From: CAZEJK01 sp964512045
GTDB taxonomy: Bacteria > Acidobacteriota > Thermoanaerobaculia > Thermoanaerobaculales > Sulfomarinibacteraceae
Reading direction: 5' to 3'
Assembly (NCBI GenBank): GCA_964512045.1
Contig: CAZEJK010000003.1
Coordinates: 1-64,000, forward strand
Length of the DNA stretch: 64,000 bases
This document shows, piece by piece, positions 50,337 through 58,223 of this stretch. A program made the translations under genes and the position numbers. Below the pieces are notes generated by a model. The model was not told the DNA's origin and searched no databases. It saw only the letters and a program-made list of their open reading frames with translations. Position 1 is the stretch's first letter. Each line of letters begins with the position of its first letter.

Positions 50337-51599
50337 ATGCAGTCCTCCGGCTACCTCGAGCTGGTCCGCGGCAACCGGGCGTTCCGGCTGCTCTGGTCCG
50401 GGCAGATCGTCAGCCTGCTCGGCGATTGGTTCACTCTGATCGCCTCGGCGACGCTGATCGGAAGCCTGACCGGGTCGGCTGTGGCGATCGGCGGTCTCTT
50501 CGTCGTGCGGATGCTGGCGACCTTCTTCGCCTCGCCGTTGGCTGGCGTCATCGCTGACAGGTACAACCGGAAGCATCTCCTGATCGCCACCGATCTACTG
50601 CGGGCGCTGGTGACCCTCGGCTTTCTGCTGGTGCACTCCGGGTCGCAGGTATGGCTGCTGTACGTCCTTTCGGCAGTGCAGCTCGCTCTCAGCGGCGTGT
50701 TCTTCCCGACGCGCAACGCGATCCTGCCGAGCCTCGTCAGCGAGCGCGAGCTCGGCGCCGCGAACGCGCTGAGCGCGGCCAGCTGGTCGGTGATGCTGGC
50801 GTTCGGAGCGGCGCTCGGCGGGCTGGTGTCCGGCCGTTTCGGGGTGCACACGGCCTTCGTCGTCGATGCGATCACGTACCTCGTGTCGGCGGCGATCCTG
50901 ATGCGGATCCCGTACCGCCACGAATGCGCGGAGGGTCGTGAGGGCACGGTTGCCGCCGTCGGCCGTGAGTTCCGTGACGGCCTTCGCTACCTCGAAGGCC
51001 ATCGTGACGTGCTGGTCACGGCCTGCTCCAAGGCGGCGTTCGGGCTGATCATGGGCGGGATGCTGCAGGTCGTGCAGGTCCGGCTGGCCCAGGAGGTGTT
51101 CGTGCTCGGGGAGGGCGGCGGCACGAGCCTCGGCCTCTTCTACGCCGTCGGCGGCGTCGGTACGGGCCTCGGGCCGATCGTTGCGCGCCGGTTCACCGGT
51201 GATCGTCCAAAGGAGCTGCGCCGGGCGATCGCGGTTGCCTACGGTCTCGCGATCGCCGGTCTGCTGGTGATGGCGCCGCTTGCCACATTCCCTATTGTAT
51301 TGCTCGGCACGTTCCTGCGGACCTTCGGCGGCGGGATCAACTGGGTCTTCTCGACGCACCTGCTCATGCAAACGGTGTCGAGCCAGGTTCGGGGCCGGGT
51401 GTTCTCGACCGAGTTCGCGCTGTTCACGCTGGCGATGGCGGTCGGCACCGGTGTTGGCGGCTGGGTCCTCGACGTGGCGTCGGTGTCGGTCTCCCTGGTG
51501 ATTGTCAGCGTCGCAGGCCTGCTGCTGGTGCCAGGCTCGTTCTGGACCGGGTGGGTGCTCACTCGGCCGGGAAGCCGCGGCGACCAGGCGCGCGGCTGA
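50337..51599 (+). CDS. MFS exporter (EntS/MFS_3-type)
   Basis: The 420-residue membrane protein starts YLELVRGNRAFRLLWSGQIVSLLGDWFTLIA, the signature of the EntS-like MFS group. DRYNRKHLLIATDLLRALVTLGF (motif A loop), FFPTRNAILPSLVSERELGAANAL and TFGGGINWVFSTHLLMQ follow. It probably exports a small hydrophobic molecule or siderophore; not obviously tied to the catabolic genes. ATG 50337 is chosen because GAGG lies before it and the conserved start follows; an ATG at 50259 would add 26 residues. Confidence 0.85.
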   Translation: MQSSGYLELVRGNRAFRLLWSGQIVSLLGDWFTLIASATLIGSLTGSAVAIGGLFVVRMLATFFASPLAGVIADRYNRKHLLIATDLLRALVTLGFLLVHSGSQVWLLYVLSAVQLALSGVFFPTRNAILPSLVSERELGAANALSAASWSVMLAFGAALGGLVSGRFGVHTAFVVDAITYLVSAAILMRIPYRHECAEGREGTVAAVGREFRDGLRYLEGHRDVLVTACSKAAFGLIMGGMLQVVQVRLAQEVFVLGEGGGTSLGLFYAVGGVGTGLGPIVARRFTGDRPKELRRAIAVAYGLAIAGLLVMAPLATFPIVLLGTFLRTFGGGINWVFSTHLLMQTVSSQVRGRVFSTEFALFTLAMAVGTGVGGWVLDVASVSVSLVIVSVAGLLLVPGSFWTGWVLTRPGSRGDQARG

Positions 51600-51744
51600 C
51601 AGAACGGTCGCGTCGGCACTCGACTGTGGGCTCGAGGGGATGCAAGCCGCTCCCCAACGCGGTCGCGGACCGCAGCCAAGACAGTGCTCCGAAGGTGCCG
51701 GTCCCACGGTGGCCTAGCGGTCAGCAATCAGGCGTTGGGTGCTC

Positions 51745-51855
51745 GTTCCCCCGCCCACCCAATCTCACTCGCAGACGTGACGACGCCGCAGCCCGGCGTC
51801 GGCCCCGACTCCGGCCCCCGGCAATGATGCTCCGCATCTTCGAAGCTGCGCCGGG
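51745..51855. repeat. Dispersed repeat, copy B
   Basis: This block shares GTTCCCCCGCCCACCCA, ACGACGCC, CAGCCCGG and a CTTCGAAG end with copy A (38874-38995), roughly 110 bp with small gaps. It lies just upstream of the promoter for the molybdopterin-enzyme operon, as copy A lies upstream of the TonB-receptor promoter. No gene is visible in 51600-51998. Confidence 0.65.
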
Positions 51856-51907
51856 TTGAAGTTGCTCGAGGTGCATCGCGCCGTCGACAGCTGCCTGGAG
51901 ATGTCTC

Positions 51908-51957
51908 TTGACAACCGCGAAGATACGATTAGGATTATGAATAGTGAAGCATCCTAA
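51908..51957 (+). promoter_or_regulatory. Promoter with inverted-repeat operator before the molybdopterin enzyme
   Basis: TTGACA (51908-51913) and TAGGAT (51930-51935) are 16 bp apart. TTAGGAT (51929-51935) and ATCCTAA (51951-51957) form an exact 7-bp inverted repeat with a 15-bp spacer, the left arm covering the -10. This suits repression; the MarR gene at the end of the operon is the obvious candidate regulator. Confidence 0.55.
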
Positions 51958-51998
51958 CTATTGATGATGACACCCATTCTCAACGAAGGGAGCGTCGT

Positions 51999-54959
51999 AT
52001 GAACTTATCGCTCGTGCTGTGGGGGATTCCGCAGGCGATGCGGGCGGCTGCGTGGAAGTACCCAGAGTACGCCGCTCGCTTGAAGGAGAAGGACCTGATC
52101 GCTCAGTTCAGGTTGAGGGACAGACCCGAGGGTCGCTGGATCCAGCTCAAGGCGGGCAAGATCAGCACGGGCAAGGGCCTCCACGAGTCGCCTGATGTCA
52201 CGATCGAGCTGAAGAACAAGGAGGTCGCAGAGAGCTTCCTCACGCCGCCGTTCGACATGCTCGAGCGGATCCACGACGCCAAGAACTTCAAGGTTCTCCT
52301 GTACGGTCCAGATGATCTGGCCGTCTGGTTCTTGCGGACTCTGGGGCGACTGCAATCGGTGACCTGGAAGTCTGGGACCGACATGGGTAACGGCGTCGTG
52401 CGCTACACCAACGGCACCAACGGTGGACCGCTGTTCGTCTACGTCAAGGATGGCAAGATTATCCGCACCACCCCGATCGACTTCGACGACGAGGATGCGC
52501 CGTCGTGGTCGATCACTGCACGCGGCACGACGTTCACCCCGCCGCGGCGGATGACGCTCGCGGCGCACGGCGCCTGCCAGAAGTCCATGGTGTACTCCAA
52601 GGACCGCTTGCTCTACCCGATGAAGCGGGTCGACTTCGATCCGGACGGCGAGCGCAACCCGCAGAACCGCGGTATCTCAGGGTTCGAGCGGATCTCCTGG
52701 GACGAGGCCACCGACATCGTCGCGAACGAGATCAAGCGTGCCAAGGCCTCGGGGCCGGGCGCCATCGCCGTCGACCACGGTTCCCATCACCAGTGGGGGA
52801 ACCTCGGTCACTACCTGTGCGCGTTCAACCGCTTCTGGAACCTGATCGGTGTCACCAAGCTGATGCACAGCCCCGACAGCTGGGAAGGCTGGTTCTGGGG
52901 CGCCATGCACCACTGGGGCAACAGCGCGCGCCTCGGGTGTCCAGAGTCCTACGGCACGGTTGAGGATTGCCTCAAGGAAGCGGAGATGATCGTGTTCTGG
53001 TCCTCGGACCCGGATACGACCTACGGCTTCGAGGGCGCGCAGCGGCGCGAGTGGGCCAGGGACCTCGGCATCACGATGGTCCACATCGACCCGTACTTGA
53101 ACCACACCGCAGCGCACCTCGGTGGCAAGTGGATCGCACCAAAGCCGGGGACTGACGCAGCGCTGGCTCAGGCCATCTGCCACGTCTGGATTACCGAGGG
53201 GCTCTACGATGCGGAGTTCGTGGCACATCGGACCACGGGTTTCGAGGAGTGGAAGGCGTACGTTCTCGGTGAGAGTGACGGGGTTCCGAAGACGCCGGAG
53301 TGGCAGGAGTCCGAGACCGGCGTGCCGGCTCGTGACGTGCGCGCGTTGGCGCGCGAGTGGGGCAGCAAGAAGACCTACCTCGGCGCCGGTAGCTGGGGCG
53401 TCGGTGTCGGCGGCGCGTGTCGAGGTCCGATGGGCATGCAGTGGGCGCGGATGATGGCGATTCTCGGCGCCATGCAGGGGCACGGTCGTCCGGGTTACAA
53501 CTTTGGCAATCTCCAGTTCGGCGCGCCGCTCGACTTCAACTTCTACTTCCCCGGCTACGCCGAGGGCGGCTTCTCCGGAGACCTGGCGTTCAGTGCCAAC
53601 TCTGCTAACAACTACCAGCGCATGCCGCACATCGTGACGATGAGCACGGTCCGGCAGAGCATCCCCCGGATGTGGTTCCCCGAAGCGATCACGCAGGGCA
53701 AGTCGTTCGGTTACATCACCGACGTCACCTCCGCGCAGGGGCAGTTCTTTCCGTTCGGGTACCCATCTCCTGGCCACGTGCCGGTGGAGATGCTCTACAA
53801 GTACGGGAGCCAGCTGTTCGGCACCATGGTGGGTGGCAACCGCTGGGTGCGGGCCTACCAACACCCTAACCTCAAGTTCATTGTCAACCAGTCCGTCTGG
53901 CACGAGGGCGAGACGCCGTTCTGCGATGTCATCCTGCCGGCGTGCACAGTGTTCGAGAAGTGGGACATCGGCGAGTCGTTCAACTGTGGCCCCGGGTACG
54001 TGCACCACTTCTACTCGATGAACAACCATCGAGTGATCACGCTGCAGCACAAGTGCATCGAGCCCCTGGGCGAGTCGATGTCGGACTACGACATTTTCGC
54101 GGCGGTTGCGGAGAAGCTCGGCCTGGGTGCCGTGTACACCGAAGGCGGAACGTCGGAGCTGGACTGGGTCAAGCGTGTCTTTGATTCGTCGGACATGCCG
54201 AAGCACATCAGCTGGCGCAAGTTCCTCAAGAAGGGATACTGGGTCGTGCCGCCGGAGGCGGAGGCAGCGCGGGTCCCGCTGGCAAACAACTGGTTTTATG
54301 AGGGGCGCAAGAAGGACACGCCCGATCCGTACCCGCTCCCGTCGGACTACGTGGGCGAGTACCTCGAAGGGCTGCAGACGCCCTCGGGCAAGTTCGAGTT
54401 CGTCGCAAGCCGGCTGCAGCCGATCGACGATCCGGACCGGCCGCCGCTCAACCGGTACATCCCTTCGTATGAGGACCCGGAACGTGATCCGGAGCTTGCT
54501 GAGTTTCCACTCAAGCTGCAGACGGCCCACACCCGCTACGCCTACCACGTCATGGGTGACAACCAGGACAGCAGCCTCGCTGACATTCGCGAGCATCGTG
54601 TGTTCAAGGACGGGCGATACTACCTCGTGGCTCGGATGAGCCGTGAGGATGCAGAGGCCAGGGGGATCCAGGATGACGACCTGATCCGACTGTGGAACCG
54701 CCGCGGCTCTGTGGTGTGTGCCGCGCAAGTTACGGACCGGCTCCGACCCGGTGTCGTCAACACCTACTCCGGATCAGCCCAGTATCAGCCGACTGGAGAG
54801 CCCGGCGCGTCCACCGATCTCGGGGGCTGCGTGAACATGCTGAACACCAAGGACCCGATCACGAAGAAGGGTCACGGGATGAAGCCGAACTCGGTGCTGA
54901 TCGAGGTCGAGAAGTGGACCGGCGCCGATGAGTGGCAGCCGACGGCGGAGACAGTCTGA
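51999..54959 (+). CDS. Molybdopterin oxidoreductase, transhydroxylase-like, with N-terminal SCP2-like domain
   Basis: The 986-residue protein has an SCP2-like lipid-binding domain at about 1-115 (WIQLKAGKISTGKGLHESPDVTIELKN-type pattern, FKVLLYGPDDLAVWFLRTL). A DMSO-reductase-family catalytic subunit follows (KSMVYSKDRLLYPMKRVDF, FERISWDEATDIVANEIKRAK, FWSSDPDTTYGFEGAQ). The C-terminal cofactor domain starts near LKLQTAHTRYAYHVMG. No N-terminal Fe-S Cys motif is present, as in pyrogallol-phloroglucinol transhydroxylase, and the next gene encodes the matching Fe-S subunit. It probably moves or removes a hydroxyl on an aromatic or phenolic ring. The SCP2-like extension suggests a hydrophobic substrate (inference). 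No Tat signal, so cytoplasmic. Confidence 0.85.
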   Translation: MNLSLVLWGIPQAMRAAAWKYPEYAARLKEKDLIAQFRLRDRPEGRWIQLKAGKISTGKGLHESPDVTIELKNKEVAESFLTPPFDMLERIHDAKNFKVLLYGPDDLAVWFLRTLGRLQSVTWKSGTDMGNGVVRYTNGTNGGPLFVYVKDGKIIRTTPIDFDDEDAPSWSITARGTTFTPPRRMTLAAHGACQKSMVYSKDRLLYPMKRVDFDPDGERNPQNRGISGFERISWDEATDIVANEIKRAKASGPGAIAVDHGSHHQWGNLGHYLCAFNRFWNLIGVTKLMHSPDSWEGWFWGAMHHWGNSARLGCPESYGTVEDCLKEAEMIVFWSSDPDTTYGFEGAQRREWARDLGITMVHIDPYLNHTAAHLGGKWIAPKPGTDAALAQAICHVWITEGLYDAEFVAHRTTGFEEWKAYVLGESDGVPKTPEWQESETGVPARDVRALAREWGSKKTYLGAGSWGVGVGGACRGPMGMQWARMMAILGAMQGHGRPGYNFGNLQFGAPLDFNFYFPGYAEGGFSGDLAFSANSANNYQRMPHIVTMSTVRQSIPRMWFPEAITQGKSFGYITDVTSAQGQFFPFGYPSPGHVPVEMLYKYGSQLFGTMVGGNRWVRAYQHPNLKFIVNQSVWHEGETPFCDVILPACTVFEKWDIGESFNCGPGYVHHFYSMNNHRVITLQHKCIEPLGESMSDYDIFAAVAEKLGLGAVYTEGGTSELDWVKRVFDSSDMPKHISWRKFLKKGYWVVPPEAEAARVPLANNWFYEGRKKDTPDPYPLPSDYVGEYLEGLQTPSGKFEFVASRLQPIDDPDRPPLNRYIPSYEDPERDPELAEFPLKLQTAHTRYAYHVMGDNQDSSLADIREHRVFKDGRYYLVARMSREDAEARGIQDDDLIRLWNRRGSVVCAAQVTDRLRPGVVNTYSGSAQYQPTGEPGASTDLGGCVNMLNTKDPITKKGHGMKPNSVLIEVEKWTGADEWQPTAETV

Positions 54960-55810
54960 TGGCCAAGAAATGGAACCTGATCGTCGACGTGGCGCGGTGC
55001 GACAACTGCCGACTCTGTTTTCTTGCGGTCAAGGACGAGTATGTGGGAAACGACTTCCCCGGCTACTCGGCCGCACAGCCCGTGTTGGGACACAAATGGC
55101 TTGACATCCAGCGGAAGGAGCGGGGCACGTATCCGCTGGTCGAAGCGCGCTTCGTGCCCGTGATGTGCAACCACTGCGACGAGACGCCGTGCGAGAAGGC
55201 GGCGAACGATGGCGCGGTGCGCAAGCGTGCTGATGGCATCGTGATCATCGATCCTGAAAAGAGCACGGGGCAGAAGCAGATCATGCAGGCCTGCCCGTAC
55301 GATGCGGTGTCCTGGAACGAGGAGAAGAGGATCCCTCAGGCGTGGCCGTTCGACGCCCATCTGCTGGACGAGGGGTGGCGGAAGACGCGGGCGGAGCAAG
55401 CCTGTCCGATGGATGTGTTCCGGACCCTGTACGTCGAGGACTCTGAGATGCAGCGGATCCAGGAAGCCGAGGGCCTCGAGGTCCTCAGACCGGAGCTGGG
55501 AACCAAGCCGCGCGTCTACTACAAGAACCTCCACCTGATGACCACGTGCTTTGTCGGCGGTACCGTCGTCATGCAGGTGGATGGGGTGGAGGAGTGCGCA
55601 GCCGGCGCTGACGTCGTGCTCACAAAGGACGGTCGCGAGGTGGGACGGACAACAACAGACATCTTCGGGGAGTTCAAGATCGACACGCTCGAGCCGAACA
55701 GCGGCGCCTATCAGCTGGAGGTCACTGGCGCATCTGGACGCGTCTCAAAGGAGCTCGATCTCGGCGAAGAGAGTTGCTACGTGGGTGTGATGACGCTCGC
55801 GTCAGCGTAG
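54959..55810 (+). CDS. Transhydroxylase-type Fe-S subunit with reduced cysteine set
   Basis: The 283-residue protein resembles the beta subunit of transhydroxylase: KKWNLIVDVARCDNCRLCF, GNDFPGYSAAQPVLGHKW, CNHCDETPCEKAANDGAV, ADGIVIIDPEKSTGQKQ and ELGTKPRVYYKNL. A transthyretin/Cna-B-like end domain follows (about 185-283, DIFGEFKIDTLEPNSGAYQLEV). Cys present are 14, 17, 20, 70, 73, 78, 112 and 149, eight in all. The position after C20 is Val24, and the CxxC expected before AHLLD is Trp129-x-x-Asp132. Eight ligands could hold two [4Fe-4S] clusters, not three. Its ATG overlaps the large-subunit stop by one base (TGATG). Confidence 0.87.
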   Translation: MAKKWNLIVDVARCDNCRLCFLAVKDEYVGNDFPGYSAAQPVLGHKWLDIQRKERGTYPLVEARFVPVMCNHCDETPCEKAANDGAVRKRADGIVIIDPEKSTGQKQIMQACPYDAVSWNEEKRIPQAWPFDAHLLDEGWRKTRAEQACPMDVFRTLYVEDSEMQRIQEAEGLEVLRPELGTKPRVYYKNLHLMTTCFVGGTVVMQVDGVEECAAGADVVLTKDGREVGRTTTDIFGEFKIDTLEPNSGAYQLEVTGASGRVSKELDLGEESCYVGVMTLASA

Positions 55811-55861
55811 GATCGGTGCGGCTCACACGTCAGCAGCTTTCAGAAAGGTCAGCACGATCAG

Positions 55862-56419
55862 ATGGACGCGGGAATCACGCAGTCGACCGAAGAGTCGCTC
55901 ATTCTGACCCTTCTCGATCTCGCCAACCACCTCACTCGGAATGGTGAGCGGATCGCTCAGCAGGAGGGCCTCACCGCTCAGCAGTGGCTCCTCCTGCTGC
56001 AGATTGCCGGTGATTCGAACTTTCCCAAGCTGGGCGCGACCCCGGAGCCCGGAGCGGCGGTGCTGGCGTCGAGCATTGCGACTGCCCGGGGGGTCTCGCG
56101 GCCGACAATCAGCGCACTGGTGAGCTCCCTCGTCCAGAAGGGCCTGGTGACACAGACCGAGGAGCCCGGTGATCGGCGGCAGAAGGCGTTGCGGGCCAGT
56201 CCAGCCGGTCTCGAAGCCCTGGCTCGCATCGAGCCGGCCAGACGCCGTGCCAATCAGGACCTCCTGGCCCGGTTCGAGCCTGCGGAGGTTGCAACCGTTC
56301 TGCGGATCATGCGCTCGTGTCTCGACGCTCTGTGGTGGGCGGGTCTGAGCGAGGCAGATCGACAACGCTTCGCTGATCACCCTTCCGAGGACGGCGCAAC
56401 GGTGGCGGAGGGACGCTGA
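55862..56419 (+). CDS. MarR-family transcriptional regulator
   Basis: The 185-residue protein has a winged-helix core: RIAQQEGLTAQQWLLLLQI, ATARGVSRPTISALVSSLVQKGLVTQTEEPGDRRQKALRASPAG, then a dimer helix. The DRR-x-K wing motif is typical. It lies 52 bp after the Fe-S subunit on the same strand, so it is probably part of the molybdopterin-enzyme operon and may control it through the inverted repeat at 51929-51957. It carries an unusual insertion (ATPEPGAAVLAS) before the recognition helix. Confidence 0.87.
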   Translation: MDAGITQSTEESLILTLLDLANHLTRNGERIAQQEGLTAQQWLLLLQIAGDSNFPKLGATPEPGAAVLASSIATARGVSRPTISALVSSLVQKGLVTQTEEPGDRRQKALRASPAGLEALARIEPARRRANQDLLARFEPAEVATVLRIMRSCLDALWWAGLSEADRQRFADHPSEDGATVAEGR

Positions 56420-56565
56420 GATGACGAGACAAGCTCGTGGACGCTTCTCGCGTGATGGTCCAACGAGCGCGAGAGCCAATGGACCCTGTTCAAGAAGCTG
56501 ATGGAGCAGCGGCGCCGCGAGTCCCGGGAGCCGTGAGCACAGAGATCGAATGGAGGGAGTTACCG

Positions 56566-57369
56566 ATGTCTCGAGTTGCCTGTATCGTCGTCATGGGGTT
56601 AATGGTGGTGACCGGAGCGGCCTGGGCTGGTGGAGGTTTCGATGCGGAGCTGTTCGATCGCTGGCTTGAGGCGCGAGTCGGCAGCGGCGAGCCGGTCTAC
56701 TGGTACTCCATCGGAAGCGTGTACACCTATCCGGAAGGTGAGATCGTCGCGACCATGGAGGGGTTCGACACGGCCCGTCTGGTCCGCGATCCCGCCAAAG
56801 AAAGCACCGCGCATCAGCTGTCGCGCAAGATCTTCGTGTACCGCGACCCGGACACCAACGAGGTGCTGACCGAGTCCAACGGTATGCCGGTCCGGCAGAT
56901 CATGTACCCGTACCAGTTCATTACCTACGAGCTCGACGGGGATCGTCTGGTCACATGGGTGGAGCAGGGCAGCGGCGCGCGGTTGACCAAGCTGGGGCCC
57001 TCGGACGAGATCACGGCGCGTCGGCTGGGCGACACAGCAGTGTTCTCCGCACCCCTGTTTTTGAACCTCGAGACCCCGCGGGGGCCGTACCAGGCGTTCG
57101 AGCACTACGACTTCTTCATCCAGCCGGAGAAGGTCGATCAGCCGTATCAGCTGAGCTGGATCCGGTACGGCGACATGCCGCCGTTCCTCGGTGGGGGGAA
57201 AGCGATCATCCACCTGGTTGCCTGGCGGGTTGACAGCTTCGAGGCGCTGCCCGCGACCATCCGCGACTGGGTGAAGGAGAACGCCCCGCTCTGGCTGGCG
57301 CCGCCGAGGAGCATCGATGAGATCCGGGAGCTGCAGAGGCCAGCGGAGGAGTCGGTAGCACAGAACTGA
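56566..57369 (+). CDS. Exported DUF1838-family protein (second copy)
   Basis: The 267-residue protein has a signal peptide (IVVMGLMVVTGAAWA) and the family pattern EPVYWYSIGSVYTYPEGE, ATMEGFDTARLV, RKIFVYRDPDTNEVLTESNG, and QLSWIRYGDMPPFLGGGKAIIHLVAWR. It is a shorter, diverged paralogue of the protein at 33413-34327. Function unknown. GGAGGGAG precedes the ATG at 56566. It is convergent with the minus-strand operon that follows. Confidence 0.8.
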   Translation: MSRVACIVVMGLMVVTGAAWAGGGFDAELFDRWLEARVGSGEPVYWYSIGSVYTYPEGEIVATMEGFDTARLVRDPAKESTAHQLSRKIFVYRDPDTNEVLTESNGMPVRQIMYPYQFITYELDGDRLVTWVEQGSGARLTKLGPSDEITARRLGDTAVFSAPLFLNLETPRGPYQAFEHYDFFIQPEKVDQPYQLSWIRYGDMPPFLGGGKAIIHLVAWRVDSFEALPATIRDWVKENAPLWLAPPRSIDEIRELQRPAEESVAQN

Positions 57370-57439
57370 GCGCTCTCGGGAGCCTGATCATCACGTCGCG
57401 CGATCAGAGCGATCGCTCGATCAACCGCGAATGGCTTGG

Positions 57440-58171
57440 TCAGATCTGCAGAGCAGCGTTGAAGCCGCCGTGGATGGCACCGGCGATGGTCCCGGTGCTG
57501 TCCTCGGCGCAATCGCCAACCGTCAGAAAACGGATGCCGCGGTCCGTTAGCTTGTCGATGAGGACGGCGTTGCGACGGGTGCCGACAGCGCTGACGACGG
57601 TGTCACAGCGAAGCTCGTGACGAGTGGCCGAGCCTTCGGCCGTCACCACTACCGAGCCCGGTCGCACCTCCACGAGGGTGTGCTCCGTGAGTATCGTCAC
57701 CTCGTGATGAGCCAGCTGCCGCTTAAGAAACGGTCGCATCGTCGGTGACTCGTCCTCGGCGATCCGGCTGGCATACTCGGTCATCTCGATGTGGAGCCTG
57801 CGGAGAGCAGCCTCCTTCCCTTCGGCTTTGGCGATCGCTGCAATCTCGGTCGTATCGTACTCTTGATGAAAGAGCTGAGCGGCGATCCGCGCCCCGTATG
57901 CATGAACATCGGCTGTGAGCTCTCGCAGCGGAGGGATGAACCGGTCGTCGAACACGAACGGAGTGGGGGCGAGGCTTGGTTGGATTGAGAGATCGCCGAG
58001 CACGATGAGGCTGGCCCCGCCGCGCGCGATGCGTCCGTAAAACGCCCTCGAACGCTCAGAGATCAGTCCATCCTGCTCATAGCCGGTGGTCATCGGGGCG
58101 AACACGATCCGGTTGCGCAGGGTGACGTGTCCGATCTGGATCGGATCGAACAGCACTGCGGTGTCCATCAT
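57440..58171 (-). CDS. NADH:flavin oxidoreductase (2,4-dienoyl-CoA reductase type) with large in-frame internal deletion
   Basis: The 243-residue product begins as an old-yellow-enzyme TIM barrel (VLFDPIQIGHVTLRNRIVFAPMT, RSRAFYGRIARGGASLIVLGD, AAQLFHQEYD at about 90). It then passes into the C-terminal NAD(P)/FAD domain of the long family members (VTILTEHTLVEVRPGSVVV, CDTVVSAVGTRRN, FLTVGDCAEDSTGTIAGAIHGGFNAAL). Full-length relatives have about 650 residues, so some 400 residues are missing, including the Fe-S site and most of the FMN site. The frame is intact and a ribosome site (AAGGG) is present, so the deletion may be recent or the fragment may serve another role. Confidence 0.7.
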   Translation of the reverse strand: MMDTAVLFDPIQIGHVTLRNRIVFAPMTTGYEQDGLISERSRAFYGRIARGGASLIVLGDLSIQPSLAPTPFVFDDRFIPPLRELTADVHAYGARIAAQLFHQEYDTTEIAAIAKAEGKEAALRRLHIEMTEYASRIAEDESPTMRPFLKRQLAHHEVTILTEHTLVEVRPGSVVVTAEGSATRHELRCDTVVSAVGTRRNAVLIDKLTDRGIRFLTVGDCAEDSTGTIAGAIHGGFNAALQI

Positions 58172-58223
58172 CGGTACCCTTGCCTTGTCGAGTCCACAGA
58201 GCCCCCCGGGCAGGCACCAGGGG

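Noticed and set aside
52677..54728. Long open frame on the minus strand within the molybdopterin gene
   Set aside because: Antisense to a clearly coding gene; composition is that of a GC-rich shadow frame with no domain.
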